Source: Comamonadaceae bacterium (GTDB lineage Bacteria > Pseudomonadota > Gammaproteobacteria > Burkholderiales > Burkholderiaceae_C). Taken from it: a stretch of 64,000 nt of DNA. A program made the position numbers and the translations under genes. Position 1 is the stretch's first letter. The number at the start of each line of letters is the position of its first letter. The stretch covers positions 1 to 64,000 of the forward strand of contig CANGME010000002.1 of the NCBI GenBank assembly GCA_947455145.1. Reading direction: 5' to 3'. The notes under the pieces were generated by a model. The model made no database searches and was not told where the DNA came from. It saw nothing but the letters and a program-made list of their open reading frames with translations. Below are positions 50,554-59,493 of this stretch, in pieces.

Positions 50554-52262
50554 ACGATATCCGCCGCACCGTCTTGTGGGTGATTTTTGGCTTTTCCATG
50601 GTCTTGTTATGGGATCAATGGCAAATCCATAACGGCAACAAAGCCACCTTCTTCCCTGCACCCGTCAAAACTCAAACGACAGCGGCACCCAGTGCAAGCA
50701 CTGACCCCGCGGTCAAAGGCGTTCCGAGCAGCGTGCCAGCAGCGATGGGCAGCACTGTCGCCGCTTCGGGTGCTGCGGCCGTTCCTGCAGGCCCAGCAGC
50801 AGCACCCCGCGAGCGCTTGGTCTTCAGCTCCGACGTTTTGAAGTTGACCTTTGACACCGAAGGCGGCTCTTTGGTGCAAACCGAATTCCTCAACCACCGC
50901 GATCTGGCCGATCCGCAGAAAAACTTTGTGCTGCTGGACGAAAGCAAAGACCGCACGTACCTCGCCCAAACCGGCCTGATTGCCGGTGCTGCGGGCGGCG
51001 CGCTGCCCAACCACAAAACCGCCATGACCGTGAGCCCTGGCGCGCGTGAACTCAAAGACGGCGACAAGGAGCTGGTCGTGAAGTTTGAGTCGGCCGAAGT
51101 CGGCGGCGTCAAGTTAGTGAAGACTTACACCTTTGCACGCAGCAGCTACGCCTTGGCTGTCAAGCATGAGGTGATTAACAACAGTGGCTCAGCGATCTCG
51201 CCGCAGCTCTACCTGCAACTCGTGCGCGACGGAAACAAGCCGGTGGGCGAGTCCTCGTTCTACTCTACCTTCACCGGCCCAGCGGTTTACACCGAAGCCA
51301 AAAAATACCAAAAGGTGGAGTTCACCGACATCGAAAAGAACAAGATCGATATTGAAAAGCAAGCCGAGAATGGCTATGTGGCCATGGTGCAGCACTACTT
51401 CGCCAGCGCTTGGTTGCTGGGCGATGGCATCAAGCGCGATCTCTTCATGCGCAAGGTGGACGCCAATTTGTATGCCGTTGGCATGATCACCCAGATGCCG
51501 AGCATTGCCCCTGCCAGCAGTCAAGCTGTGGAAGCCCGCATTTTTGTCGGTCCACAAGAAGAAAAAGTGCTGGAAGCTTTGGCCCCGGGCCTGGAATTGG
51601 TGAAAGACTATGGCTGGTTGACGATTTTGGCCAAACCTTTGTACTGGCTACTTGACCAGCTTCATGCGCTGATTCACAACTGGGGCTGGTCGATTGTGGC
51701 GCTGGTGGTGTTGCTCAAAATCGCTTTTTACTGGCTCAACGCCAAGGCCTACGCCAGCATGGCCAAGATGAAGGCCATCAACCCCAAAATCACGGACATG
51801 CGTGAGCGCCTCAAAGATAACCCGCAGCAAATGCAGCAGGAAATGATGCGCATCTACCGCGAAGAAAAAGTCAACCCCATGGGCGGCTGCCTGCCCATCA
51901 TGATTCAGATTCCCGTGTTCATTGCGCTGTACTGGGTGCTCTTGTCCAGCGTAGAGATGCGCAATGCGCCTTGGATGTTGTGGATCAAGGACTTGTCCGC
52001 CGCTGACCCTTACTTCATCTTGCCCGCGTTCATGACGCTGACCACGATGCTGCAAACCGCGCTCAACCCCGCGCCGCCAGACCCCATGCAGGCCAAGATG
52101 ATGTGGATCATGCCGCTGGCTTTCAGTGTGATGTTCTTCTTCTTCCCCGCCGGTCTGGTGCTGTACTGGATCACCAACAACGTGTTGTCCATCGCGCAGC
52201 AGTGGATCATCAACACCCGCATGGGTGTACCGCCGCAGTTCAACCTGCCCAAGTTCAAGTAA
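50550..52262 (+). CDS. yidC: Membrane protein insertase YidC
   Basis: 570 residues with the Gram-negative plan: N-terminal signal anchor (VLWVIFGFSMVLLWDQW), an Ala/Pro/Ser-rich linker, the large periplasmic beta-sandwich (about residues 85-350) and the five-helix conserved insertase core including MAKMKAINPKITDMRERLKD, MGGCLPIMIQIPVFIALYW and the C-terminal LYWITNNVLSIAQQW. It inserts and folds inner-membrane proteins alone or with SecYEG. A strong terminator follows at 52269. Confidence 0.98.
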   Translation: MNDIRRTVLWVIFGFSMVLLWDQWQIHNGNKATFFPAPVKTQTTAAPSASTDPAVKGVPSSVPAAMGSTVAASGAAAVPAGPAAAPRERLVFSSDVLKLTFDTEGGSLVQTEFLNHRDLADPQKNFVLLDESKDRTYLAQTGLIAGAAGGALPNHKTAMTVSPGARELKDGDKELVVKFESAEVGGVKLVKTYTFARSSYALAVKHEVINNSGSAISPQLYLQLVRDGNKPVGESSFYSTFTGPAVYTEAKKYQKVEFTDIEKNKIDIEKQAENGYVAMVQHYFASAWLLGDGIKRDLFMRKVDANLYAVGMITQMPSIAPASSQAVEARIFVGPQEEKVLEALAPGLELVKDYGWLTILAKPLYWLLDQLHALIHNWGWSIVALVVLLKIAFYWLNAKAYASMAKMKAINPKITDMRERLKDNPQQMQQEMMRIYREEKVNPMGGCLPIMIQIPVFIALYWVLLSSVEMRNAPWMLWIKDLSAADPYFILPAFMTLTTMLQTALNPAPPDPMQAKMMWIMPLAFSVMFFFFPAGLVLYWITNNVLSIAQQWIINTRMGVPPQFNLPKFK

Positions 52263-52268
52263 TCTCAC

Positions 52269-52292
52269 AAGGGCCGCAACAGCGGCCCTTTT
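52269..52292 (+). terminator. Rho-independent terminator after yidC
   Basis: AAGGGCCGC (52269-52277), loop AACA, GCGGCCCTT (52282-52290) and a short T-run (TTTT). It ends the rpmH-rnpA-yidD-yidC transcript; mnmE starts 34 nt further on. Confidence 0.85.
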
Positions 52293-52325
52293 ACCGAGTT
52301 TTACCCAGTAGGGGCCAACTGCACC

Positions 52326-53732
52326 ATGCTCTCGCGCTCACACGATCCGATTGTTGCCATCGCCACCGCACCCGGGCGCGGCGCGGTCGGCATTGTGCGG
52401 GTGTCGGGGCGAGAACTCGCCCCCCTGGTGCAGGTGATCTGCGGTCGTGCCCTCAAGCCCCGCGAGGCCAGCTACCTCCCCTTTCGCGCCGCCGATGGCA
52501 GCATCATTGACCAGGGACTGGCGCTGTACTTCCCCACGCCGCATTCCTACACTGGCGAAGACGTGCTGGAGCTGCAAGCCCACGGCGGGCCCGTCGTGTT
52601 GCAACTGCTGCTGGCGCGCTGCCTGGAGGCGGCAAGTGAAGTGGATGCAGCCATCAACCAGCCGCGCTTGAAGGGCCTGCGCGTGGCCCAACCCGGTGAA
52701 TTCACCGAGCGCGCTTTTCACAACGACAAAATCGATCTGGCTCAGGCCGAAGCCATTGCCGACCTGATCGACGCCAGTACCGAAGCCGCCGCGCGCAGCG
52801 CCAGTCGCTCCCTAGCGGGCGAATTCTCGCGCGAGATTCATGGGCTGCGAGACGCCTTGATCCATCTGCGCATGCTGGTGGAAGCCACGCTGGACTTTCC
52901 TGAAGAAGAAATCGACTTCTTACAAAAGGCCGATGCGCGCGGGCAGCTCTCAAAATTAGAGCAAAACCTGACGATCATCATGCAAAAAGCGCGTCAGGGT
53001 GCGCTGCTGCGTGAAGGCATACGGGTGGTGATTGCAGGCCAACCCAACGCGGGCAAAAGCTCGCTGCTTAACGCACTGGCCGGTGCCGAGCTGGCCATCG
53101 TCACCCCTATTGCAGGCACTACCCGCGACAAAGTTCAACAGACCATTCAGATCGATGGCGTACCCTTGCATGTGATTGACACAGCGGGCTTGCGCGATAG
53201 CGAAGACGAGGTCGAGAGAATTGGCATTGAGCGTGCGTGGGATGAAATCAAAGCGGCAGATGCCGTGCTGTTTCTGCATGACCTCAGCCGCGCTGAAGGC
53301 ACGGCCTACCAACAGGCGGACGCGGTCATTGCCCAAACCCTGACCGACCACCTGCCCACCCGCGTGCCCGTGGTAAATGTCTGGAACAAGTTGGATGCCG
53401 CTCCACTGGCTGCGCGCCCAAGCGGACTGCACTTATCCGCCAAAACCGGGGCGGGGCTGGATGCCTTAAGGCAAGAACTGCTGACCTTGGCGGGCTGGCA
53501 GGCCGCGCCAGAAGGCCTGTTCATCGCCCGCGCACGCCATGTTCAGGCCTTGGAGCGGGTTCAAATGCATCTCCAAACTGCAACGCAACACTTGTTGGCC
53601 AAAACGCAAGCGCTGGATTTGTTGGCCGAGGAACTGCGCCTAGGACAAAATGCGCTGAATGAAATAACCGGTGAATTCACCTCGGATGATCTTTTAGGCG
53701 TAATATTTTCCAGCTTTTGTATTGGTAAATAA
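52326..53732 (+). CDS. mnmE: tRNA uridine-5-carboxymethylaminomethyl modification GTPase MnmE
   Basis: 468 residues. Formyl-THF-binding N-terminal domain ([20 protein letters not shown]), helical domain, inserted GTPase (P-loop [31 protein letters not shown]) and the invariant C-terminal CIGK with the Cys used in the modification. With MnmG it makes cmnm5U at tRNA wobble positions. It follows the yidC terminator, so it may have its own promoter. Confidence 0.98.
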   Translation: MLSRSHDPIVAIATAPGRGAVGIVRVSGRELAPLVQVICGRALKPREASYLPFRAADGSIIDQGLALYFPTPHSYTGEDVLELQAHGGPVVLQLLLARCLEAASEVDAAINQPRLKGLRVAQPGEFTERAFHNDKIDLAQAEAIADLIDASTEAAARSASRSLAGEFSREIHGLRDALIHLRMLVEATLDFPEEEIDFLQKADARGQLSKLEQNLTIIMQKARQGALLREGIRVVIAGQPNAGKSSLLNALAGAELAIVTPIAGTTRDKVQQTIQIDGVPLHVIDTAGLRDSEDEVERIGIERAWDEIKAADAVLFLHDLSRAEGTAYQQADAVIAQTLTDHLPTRVPVVNVWNKLDAAPLAARPSGLHLSAKTGAGLDALRQELLTLAGWQAAPEGLFIARARHVQALERVQMHLQTATQHLLAKTQALDLLAEELRLGQNALNEITGEFTSDDLLGVIFSSFCIGK

Positions 53733-53752
53733 GCTCACAAAATGTATCTGAT

Positions 53753-53808
53753 ACCTACAATATATTGCGTAGCAGGCATGATCCCTTGCTTAGGTTACGT
53801 TTGTAGGT
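53753..53808. repeat. Inverted repeat upstream of the hypothetical gene
   Basis: ACCTACAA (53753-53760) and TTGTAGGT (53801-53808), perfect 8-bp arms with a 40-nt AT-rich spacer, in the 108-nt gap between mnmE and the following gene. No known element matches; it could be an operator pair. Confidence 0.3.
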
Positions 53809-53840
53809 TTGGACATGTATGCAGCATTTGAAGGAAATTC

Positions 53841-54494
53841 ATGGCTTGGTTTGGGCATTGGTTTTCAAAGAAAAACTCCACAGCGGATGGCTTTGTCTCG
53901 GACTCCGAGATATTCGAGCAAGGTCAGGCGGGCAAGATTGCCGCTCCCCCTATTCGTAGTGCCTCTGAGCGCAAAAGCATCCGCATAGAGCAACGTGAAC
54001 TTCTTTATGCAGTAGTTCGTGAGTCCATGTCACGTATAGGTTTGATTACAAGTAGCTACAAGTACAAAGTACTCTCCTTGGACTCTCAAGGCCGACAGTA
54101 CCTGATCATGATAGACATGAAGTTGGATGCTCAAAACCAAACTCCATTGATGTCGAAAATTGAACACTTGGTAGCCCGTGATGCGATGGCTCAGCATGGC
54201 ATTCAAGTAACCGGCGTGTATTGGCGCTTCAGTGTGCCCAATAGCCTTGATGACAATAAACAGTCAAGGCCTGAGACAAGAGTTGAACCCGATGCTTCAG
54301 CCACAGACACCCCAGCGACTGTGAAACCCTCTGCTGTGAATCCCGTGGACACGAAACAAGAACTGCTAAAGGCGCTCAGTAAACCCCGCGAACATCATGA
54401 AGCAAAGGTGTCCGCTTTTCCAGACACTATGTTGTTAGACCATGAAGCGCCAGACCATCAACTTAGTAATACTCAGCTCGGCACATTGAATTAG
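53841..54494 (+). CDS. Hypothetical protein
   Basis: 217 residues with an AAGGAAATTC ribosome binding site; no signal peptide or membrane helix. Residues about 1-135 look folded (RIEQRELLYAVVRESMSRIG, TSSYKYKVLSLDSQGRQYLI, MIDMKL), with an alpha-beta pattern, and the rest is a low-complexity, Pro/Thr/Glu-rich tail ending in TKQELLKALSKPREHHE and a short acidic segment. The 5' part of the gene and its leader are more AT-rich than the neighbours. I do not recognise a family. Convergent with the LysR gene (9 nt gap). Confidence 0.7.
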   Translation: MAWFGHWFSKKNSTADGFVSDSEIFEQGQAGKIAAPPIRSASERKSIRIEQRELLYAVVRESMSRIGLITSSYKYKVLSLDSQGRQYLIMIDMKLDAQNQTPLMSKIEHLVARDAMAQHGIQVTGVYWRFSVPNSLDDNKQSRPETRVEPDASATDTPATVKPSAVNPVDTKQELLKALSKPREHHEAKVSAFPDTMLLDHEAPDHQLSNTQLGTLN

Positions 54495-54503
54495 TAATCC
54501 ACC

Positions 54504-55406
54504 TCATTGCTGCGCTTTTAGTTCTGCGCGTAAATGTTCATAAAACATACGTGCTGGGGCGCGCAGCTCAGCTCCACGGCGAGTCGCCAAACCTAACTCT
54601 CTCGTCACAGATGGCTTACGCAAGACCACACCAATCAAAGTAGCGTGGCTGGCCGGCAAGGCCATGCGGGGCACAGCCGCTAGCCCCAAACCTGCATCGA
54701 CCATGCCGAGCAAGGTGGCGATGTGGCTGACTTCAAAACGGTAAGACGGGTTAATGCCTGCCTTGGCCAGTGCGTCGTCCAGCAGTTGGCGGTTGCCGCT
54801 GCTGCGCGCCACCGCAATCAGGCGCTCGGTCATGAGTTCAGACCAGTCCAGCGTCTTGCGCGCGGCCATGGGATGTGTGCGCGGCAGAGCCAGCACAAAG
54901 GGGTCGGTGTGAATGGGGTCAAACGTCACGCCCGGCATCTGGCTGCCCATAAAGCTAATTCCAAAGTCAGACTCGCCCGACACCACGCTGGCAAGCACCA
55001 GACTGGACGCTTCATCCATCACGCGGATACGGATCAGCGGGTAGCGCTCTGAAAACGAGCGCACCACGCTGGGCAAAAAATGAATTGCCGCCGAGGGCAC
55101 ACAGGCCACTGTCACCCGCCCGCTGCGGCTGGCGGCAATGTCGGTGATGCCCAGCATGGCGGATTCCAGATCATCCAACGCGGCGCGGGCGCGCTCCAAA
55201 AACACTTTGCCCAGGGGGGTGAGTTCAACTGTACGAGTGGTTCGGTTAAAAAGACGTGCGCCCAGAATCGTCTCCAGCGTATCGATGCGCCGACTCAACG
55301 CTGGAGCGGACAAATGAATGTGATCCGCCGCCGCCCTGAAGCTGCCGCACTCGGCAACCGCCACAAAAGCGTCTAATTGATGCAAATCAAAATTAATGCG
55401 TGCCAT
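54504..55406 (-). CDS. LysR-family transcriptional regulator of the dicarboxylate operon
   Basis: 300 residues. N-terminal winged HTH (LHQLDAFVAVAECGSFRAAA, DHIHLSAPALSRRIDTLE) and a periplasmic-binding-protein-like co-inducer domain. It is divergent from the Bug receptor gene with 99 nt between, containing a 12-bp palindrome. LysR proteins usually activate the divergent operon when the pathway substrate or an intermediate is bound, so an unsaturated C5-dicarboxylate or its CoA ester is a likely effector by context. Confidence 0.93.
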   Translation of the reverse strand: MARINFDLHQLDAFVAVAECGSFRAAADHIHLSAPALSRRIDTLETILGARLFNRTTRTVELTPLGKVFLERARAALDDLESAMLGITDIAASRSGRVTVACVPSAAIHFLPSVVRSFSERYPLIRIRVMDEASSLVLASVVSGESDFGISFMGSQMPGVTFDPIHTDPFVLALPRTHPMAARKTLDWSELMTERLIAVARSSGNRQLLDDALAKAGINPSYRFEVSHIATLLGMVDAGLGLAAVPRMALPASHATLIGVVLRKPSVTRELGLATRRGAELRAPARMFYEHLRAELKAQQ

Positions 55407-55459
55407 GCATTAATCGTAACAAAAATTGCACTTCACAGATAAATAAATAAACCCGATGA

Positions 55460-55471
55460 TTACGTACGTAA
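55460..55471. promoter_or_regulatory. 12-bp palindrome, candidate LysR binding site
   Basis: TTACGTACGTAA is a perfect palindrome in the 99-nt divergent region between the LysR gene and the Bug receptor gene, 35 nt before the receptor ATG. It is AT-rich at both ends, as LysR recognition sites often are; the strict T-N11-A form is not met. Confidence 0.4.
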
Positions 55472-55505
55472 CTCAACCTGTAGTCAACACTGATCGGAGA
55501 CATCC

Positions 55506-56492
55506 ATGCTGCCCCTCTCTCGCATAACCCAATTACTTTCAGTCGTGGCAGGCATGTCGATGCTGATCACTTACCCACACTTGGCCATAGCCCAAAGCTG
55601 GCCCGATAAAACCATCACCATCGTGGTGCCCACCGCCGCCGGTGGAGCCAATGACGCGATGGCGCGCATCCTGGCCCAGGGCCTGAGTACACGCCTGGGA
55701 AAATCGGTCATCGTGGACAACAAGGCCGGTGCTAACGGTGCAATTGCCAGCGAATTTGTGGCCCGCGCCGCGCCAGACGGCTATACGATTATGTTTGGCT
55801 ACATCGCCACGCACGGCATCAACCCCGCGCTGCAAAAACTCAAATACGACCCGGTGACAGATTTCGAAGCGATTGGCATGGTGGCGGCCTCGCCCACGGT
55901 GCTGGTGGCCAGCAACTCGGTGCCGGTCAAAACCGCCAAAGAACTGGTGCAACTCATCAAATCAAAACCAGGAAGCTTCAGCTACGCCAGCGCAGGCAAC
56001 GGCACAGCGCCGCACATTGCGGGTGAGCTGTTCAAGTTATCCGCCGGGCTGGACGTGGTCAACATTCCCTACAAGGGCTCGGCACCGGCCATTGTGGACA
56101 CGATTGCGGGCAACACGCAATACATGTTCCCCAGCCTGTTCACCGGCTACCCACAAATTGCGGGCGGCAAGCTCAAGGCGCTGGGCATCGCGGGTGATAA
56201 GCGTTCATCAGTCTTGCCCGACGTGCCCACACTGGCCGAACAGGGCATTGCCAACGTGAGCATGTCGCAGTGGTACGCGCTGTTTGCGCCGGCCAAAACG
56301 CCCAAGACCGTGATTGACCGCCTGAACCGGGAGCTCAACAGCGTGCTGGCCGAGAAGGAGGTGATCAAGAAAATCGAAGCGCAAGGCGCGGAGGTGGAAC
56401 CGGGCACGCCCGAGCAATTGAAGACGTTGGTGCAAAAAGAAGTCGTGCGTTGGAAGGCGGTTGTGACTGCGGCGAAAATAAAGGTTGAATAA
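55506..56492 (+). CDS. Bug/TctC-family periplasmic solute receptor
   Basis: 328 residues with a signal peptide (cleavage after AIA/Q near residue 29) and the Bug core: TIVVPTAAGGANDAMARILA, VIVDNKAGANGAIASEFVAR, DGYTIMFGYIATHGINPALQ. It captures a small carboxylate in the periplasm. First gene of the LysR-controlled operon, so it probably binds the dicarboxylate that the following CoA-transferase activates. No membrane transporter genes accompany it. Confidence 0.93.
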   Translation: MLPLSRITQLLSVVAGMSMLITYPHLAIAQSWPDKTITIVVPTAAGGANDAMARILAQGLSTRLGKSVIVDNKAGANGAIASEFVARAAPDGYTIMFGYIATHGINPALQKLKYDPVTDFEAIGMVAASPTVLVASNSVPVKTAKELVQLIKSKPGSFSYASAGNGTAPHIAGELFKLSAGLDVVNIPYKGSAPAIVDTIAGNTQYMFPSLFTGYPQIAGGKLKALGIAGDKRSSVLPDVPTLAEQGIANVSMSQWYALFAPAKTPKTVIDRLNRELNSVLAEKEVIKKIEAQGAEVEPGTPEQLKTLVQKEVVRWKAVVTAAKIKVE

Positions 56493-56516
56493 ATTTCTGC
56501 ATCAAGAGAGATGACC

Positions 56517-57365
56517 ATGAACCTGCAAGACTGGATTGGCCGTGTTGAAACGGTTGAAGACATCGCTACCGCCACCCCCTACGCGGCCTTATCGGCCACG
56601 CTCGATCAACCCGATTTTCAACGCCCACCGCCTGGCACACCGCTGCCCTATCTCTGGCACTGGTTGTATTTTTTACCCATCTACGCGCAGTCAGAGATCG
56701 GCCCGGACGGCCACGCCAAGCGCGGCGGCTTCATGCCGCCCGTGCCCTTGCCGCGCCGCATGTGGGCCGGTAGTGACTTTGAGTTTCATGAGCCGCTGTT
56801 GATTGGCGATGCGCTCAGCCGCACCTCCACCATCGTCGATGTGAAAGAAAAGTCTGGCCGCACCGGCAGCCTGATTTTTGTGAAAGTTCGGCATGAGCTG
56901 CGGCGCAATGGCAGTGACAAAGTGGCACTCACCGAGCACCACAATATCGTTTACCGCGCCGCACCGGGGCCAGATGACGTGGCCCCGCCACCGCAAGCTG
57001 CGCCCGCCGAATTTGCCTGGGAGCGCCGCATCGTTCCTGACGACGTGCTGCTGTTCCGCTACTCGGCCCTGACCTTCAACGGCCACCGCATTCACTACGA
57101 CCGCCAGTACGTGACCGAGGTCGAAGGCTACCCCGGCCTCATCGTGCATGGCCCGCTGATTGCCACGCTGCTAATGGACTTGCTGCGTCGACAGCAGCCC
57201 GATGCCCAAGTCTTGCGCTTTGAGTTCAAGGCCGTGCGACCCACCTTTGACATCAACTCGTTTTCCGTTCACGGCCAGCCATCGGCCGACGGCAAGACCG
57301 TGCGCCTGTGGGGTCGTGACCATGAAGGTTGGCTCACCATGGACGCCACGGCAACGCTGGCTTAA
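56517..57365 (+). CDS. MaoC-like hydratase, mesaconyl-/itaconyl-CoA hydratase type
   Basis: 282 residues; ATG at 56517 is preferred because AGAGAG lies 6 nt upstream, while the ATG at 56511 abuts it. N-terminal FAS1-like dehydratase domain (LYFLPIYAQSEIGPDGHAKRGG) and a C-terminal MaoC half with the hot-dog catalytic segment RYSALTFNGHRIHYDRQYVT (Asn/His pair) and GLIVHGPLIATLLMDLL. This is the family of mesaconyl-C4-CoA and itaconyl-CoA hydratases, which form citramalyl-CoA. The CoA-transferase and CitE-like lyase next to it supply the steps before and after. Confidence 0.85.
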   Translation: MNLQDWIGRVETVEDIATATPYAALSATLDQPDFQRPPPGTPLPYLWHWLYFLPIYAQSEIGPDGHAKRGGFMPPVPLPRRMWAGSDFEFHEPLLIGDALSRTSTIVDVKEKSGRTGSLIFVKVRHELRRNGSDKVALTEHHNIVYRAAPGPDDVAPPPQAAPAEFAWERRIVPDDVLLFRYSALTFNGHRIHYDRQYVTEVEGYPGLIVHGPLIATLLMDLLRRQQPDAQVLRFEFKAVRPTFDINSFSVHGQPSADGKTVRLWGRDHEGWLTMDATATLA

Positions 57366-57424
57366 CACCCCTGGATTTCCGCCTGCGCGGGATTGACGAT
57401 TGTTGAAAGTAATAGAAGTTTCTT

Positions 57425-58618
57425 ATGCAACCTTTAAAAGGCATCACCGTCGTCGCCCTAGAGCACGCCATTGCCGCGCCCTTTGCCACCCGCCAACTGG
57501 CCGACCTGGGCGCACGCGTCATCAAGATCGAGCGCCCCGGCGTGGGCGACTTTGCGCGTGGCTATGACGAGCGCGTAAAAGGCCTGGCCTCCCACTTCGT
57601 CTGGACCAACCGCTCCAAAGAAAGCCTCACGCTGGACGTGAAGCACGACGAAGCACAAAAAATCCTCATGCGCCTGATCGTCGAAGAGGCCGACGTGGTC
57701 GTGCAAAACCTCGCGCCCGGCGCGGCGGCGCGTTTAGGCGTTTCATATGAAGCACTGTCCAAAATCAAACCCGGCATCATCGTGTGCGACATCTCAGGCT
57801 ATGGCGATGACCCACACAACCCTGGCCCCTACCGCGACAAAAAAGCCTACGATCTTTTGATTCAAAGCGAGGCCGGTTTTGTCTCCGTCACCGGCACGCC
57901 GGACACGCCCGCCAAAGCCGGTAACTCGATTGCCGACATTGCCGCAGGCATGTACGCCTACACCAACATCCTGGCCGCGCTGATGCACAAACAGCAAACC
58001 GGCCAGGGCCAGCGCATTGACGTGTCCATGTTGGAGTCGCTGTCCGAGTGGATGAGCTACCCGCTCTACTACGCCTATGACGGCGCCACGCCACCGCCGC
58101 GCAGCGGTGCCAGCCACGCCACCATTTACCCCTATGGCCCCTTCCCCGCAGGTGACGGCAAAACCGTGATGCTGGGCCTGCAAAACGAGCGCGAGTGGAA
58201 GGTGTTTTGCGACAAGGTCTTGGCCAACCCCGCACTGGCCACAGACGAGCGCTTTGCCAGCAACGCCAAGCGCAGTGCGGCGCGTGTTGACTTGTCAGCG
58301 CTGATCGTCGCTGCCTTCTCTACCCACACGGCCGAGCAAGTGGCAGCCTTGCTAGAGCAAGCAGGCATCGCCAACGCGCAAGTGCGCACCATGGCCGAGG
58401 TGTGGGAGCACCCGCAGCTCCATGCGCGGGAGCGCTGGCGCGAGGTGGACACCTCCGCTGGCCCCATTCCCGCCCTGCTGCCCCCGGGCTCCTGGCAACA
58501 CGGCGCGCCGCGCATGGACGCCGTGCCCGCGCTGGGCCAGCACACCGATGCCATCCTCGCCCACTTTGGCTACAGCGCCGAGCGCATAGCCTCGCTGCAC
58601 GCCCAAGGCGCTGTTTAA
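57425..58618 (+). CDS. Class III CoA-transferase (CaiB/BaiF family)
   Basis: 397 residues. Family motifs: GITVVALEHAIAAPFATRQL, DLGARVIKIERPGVGDFARG, SKESLTLDVKHDEAQ and the active-site Asp in NSIADIAAGMYAYTNILA. These enzymes transfer CoA between acyl donors and acceptors through an aspartyl thioester. In the itaconate-degradation clusters of other Proteobacteria such a transferase makes itaconyl-CoA from succinyl-CoA; this role is inferred from neighbours. 59 nt after the hydratase and 4 nt before the lyase gene. Confidence 0.9.
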   Translation: MQPLKGITVVALEHAIAAPFATRQLADLGARVIKIERPGVGDFARGYDERVKGLASHFVWTNRSKESLTLDVKHDEAQKILMRLIVEEADVVVQNLAPGAAARLGVSYEALSKIKPGIIVCDISGYGDDPHNPGPYRDKKAYDLLIQSEAGFVSVTGTPDTPAKAGNSIADIAAGMYAYTNILAALMHKQQTGQGQRIDVSMLESLSEWMSYPLYYAYDGATPPPRSGASHATIYPYGPFPAGDGKTVMLGLQNEREWKVFCDKVLANPALATDERFASNAKRSAARVDLSALIVAAFSTHTAEQVAALLEQAGIANAQVRTMAEVWEHPQLHARERWREVDTSAGPIPALLPPGSWQHGAPRMDAVPALGQHTDAILAHFGYSAERIASLHAQGAV

Positions 58619-58622
58619 GGCG

Positions 58623-59456
58623 ATGCAAAGCATGTCACCTCACCAACCGTTGAGCTATCTGTTCGTGCCCGGCAACCGGCCTGAGCGCTTTGCCAAGGCG
58701 CTGGCCTCTGGCGCTGACCGCATCATCATTGACCTGGAAGACGCAGTCGCTCCTGCGGACAAAGCCGCTGCACGTGCCGCTATCGCGCAGTGGATGGACG
58801 ACAACCCTGCTCACGCAGAGCAGGTACTGATCCGCATCAACGACGCAGCCACCCCTTGGTATCCCGATGACATGGCGATGGCCCAAGCCGTGAAGGCCTT
58901 GTGCATCATGCTCCCCAAGTGCGAAGCGCCCGGCCAAGTGGCTGATGTGCTGACGCTCTTGTCCGTCAACGCAACCGTATTGCCTCTGATCGAAACTGCA
59001 CGCGGCCTACTGGCCGTGCAAGCCATTGCCGCCGCACGCGGAGTGAATCGCTTGGCCTTCGGCTCGCTCGACTACATGGCCGACCTGGACTTGCCCGCCC
59101 ACAGCGTGGGGCTGGACTATGCCGCAGCACACATCGCCGTCGCCTCACGCGCTGCCGGTTTGCCATCGCCGTTGGCTGGTGTCACACCCGAGCTGGATGC
59201 TGCCCGCGTCAGCGCTGACATGCTGGCAGCCAAGGCCCTGGGCTTTGGCGCCAAGATGTGCATTCACCCCGCACAAGTGGCTGCCGTGCACGCGGCATTG
59301 GCCCCCAGCGCCCAAGAACTGGCCTGGGCCCAGCGCGTGCTGCAAGCCTGGGCGGCCTCTGCTGGTGGCGCGATCCAGCTGGACGGCAAGATGGTTGACC
59401 GCCCGGTCGTCCTGAAAGCCGAGCGCATCACCGCGCAAGCGTCTCGCACCCTTTAA
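58623..59456 (+). CDS. CitE-like CoA-ester lyase, candidate citramalyl-CoA lyase
   Basis: 277 residues: YLFVPGNRPERFAKALASGA, IIIDLEDAVAPADK, CIMLPKCEAPGQV, VLPLIETARGLLAV, LAFGSLDYMADLDL and MCIHPAQVAAVHAAL, the full set of CitE/malyl-CoA lyase motifs with the Mg-binding acidic residues. In itaconate/mesaconate pathways this enzyme splits citramalyl-CoA to acetyl-CoA and pyruvate. It differs clearly from the other CitE-like protein at 35104, so two separate pathways are served. ATG at 58623; a second ATG three codons on is possible. Confidence 0.88.
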   Translation: MQSMSPHQPLSYLFVPGNRPERFAKALASGADRIIIDLEDAVAPADKAAARAAIAQWMDDNPAHAEQVLIRINDAATPWYPDDMAMAQAVKALCIMLPKCEAPGQVADVLTLLSVNATVLPLIETARGLLAVQAIAAARGVNRLAFGSLDYMADLDLPAHSVGLDYAAAHIAVASRAAGLPSPLAGVTPELDAARVSADMLAAKALGFGAKMCIHPAQVAAVHAALAPSAQELAWAQRVLQAWAASAGGAIQLDGKMVDRPVVLKAERITAQASRTL

Positions 59457-59493
59457 ATCCTCATCCTTCACAACAAACCCCAACGGAGCCCCC

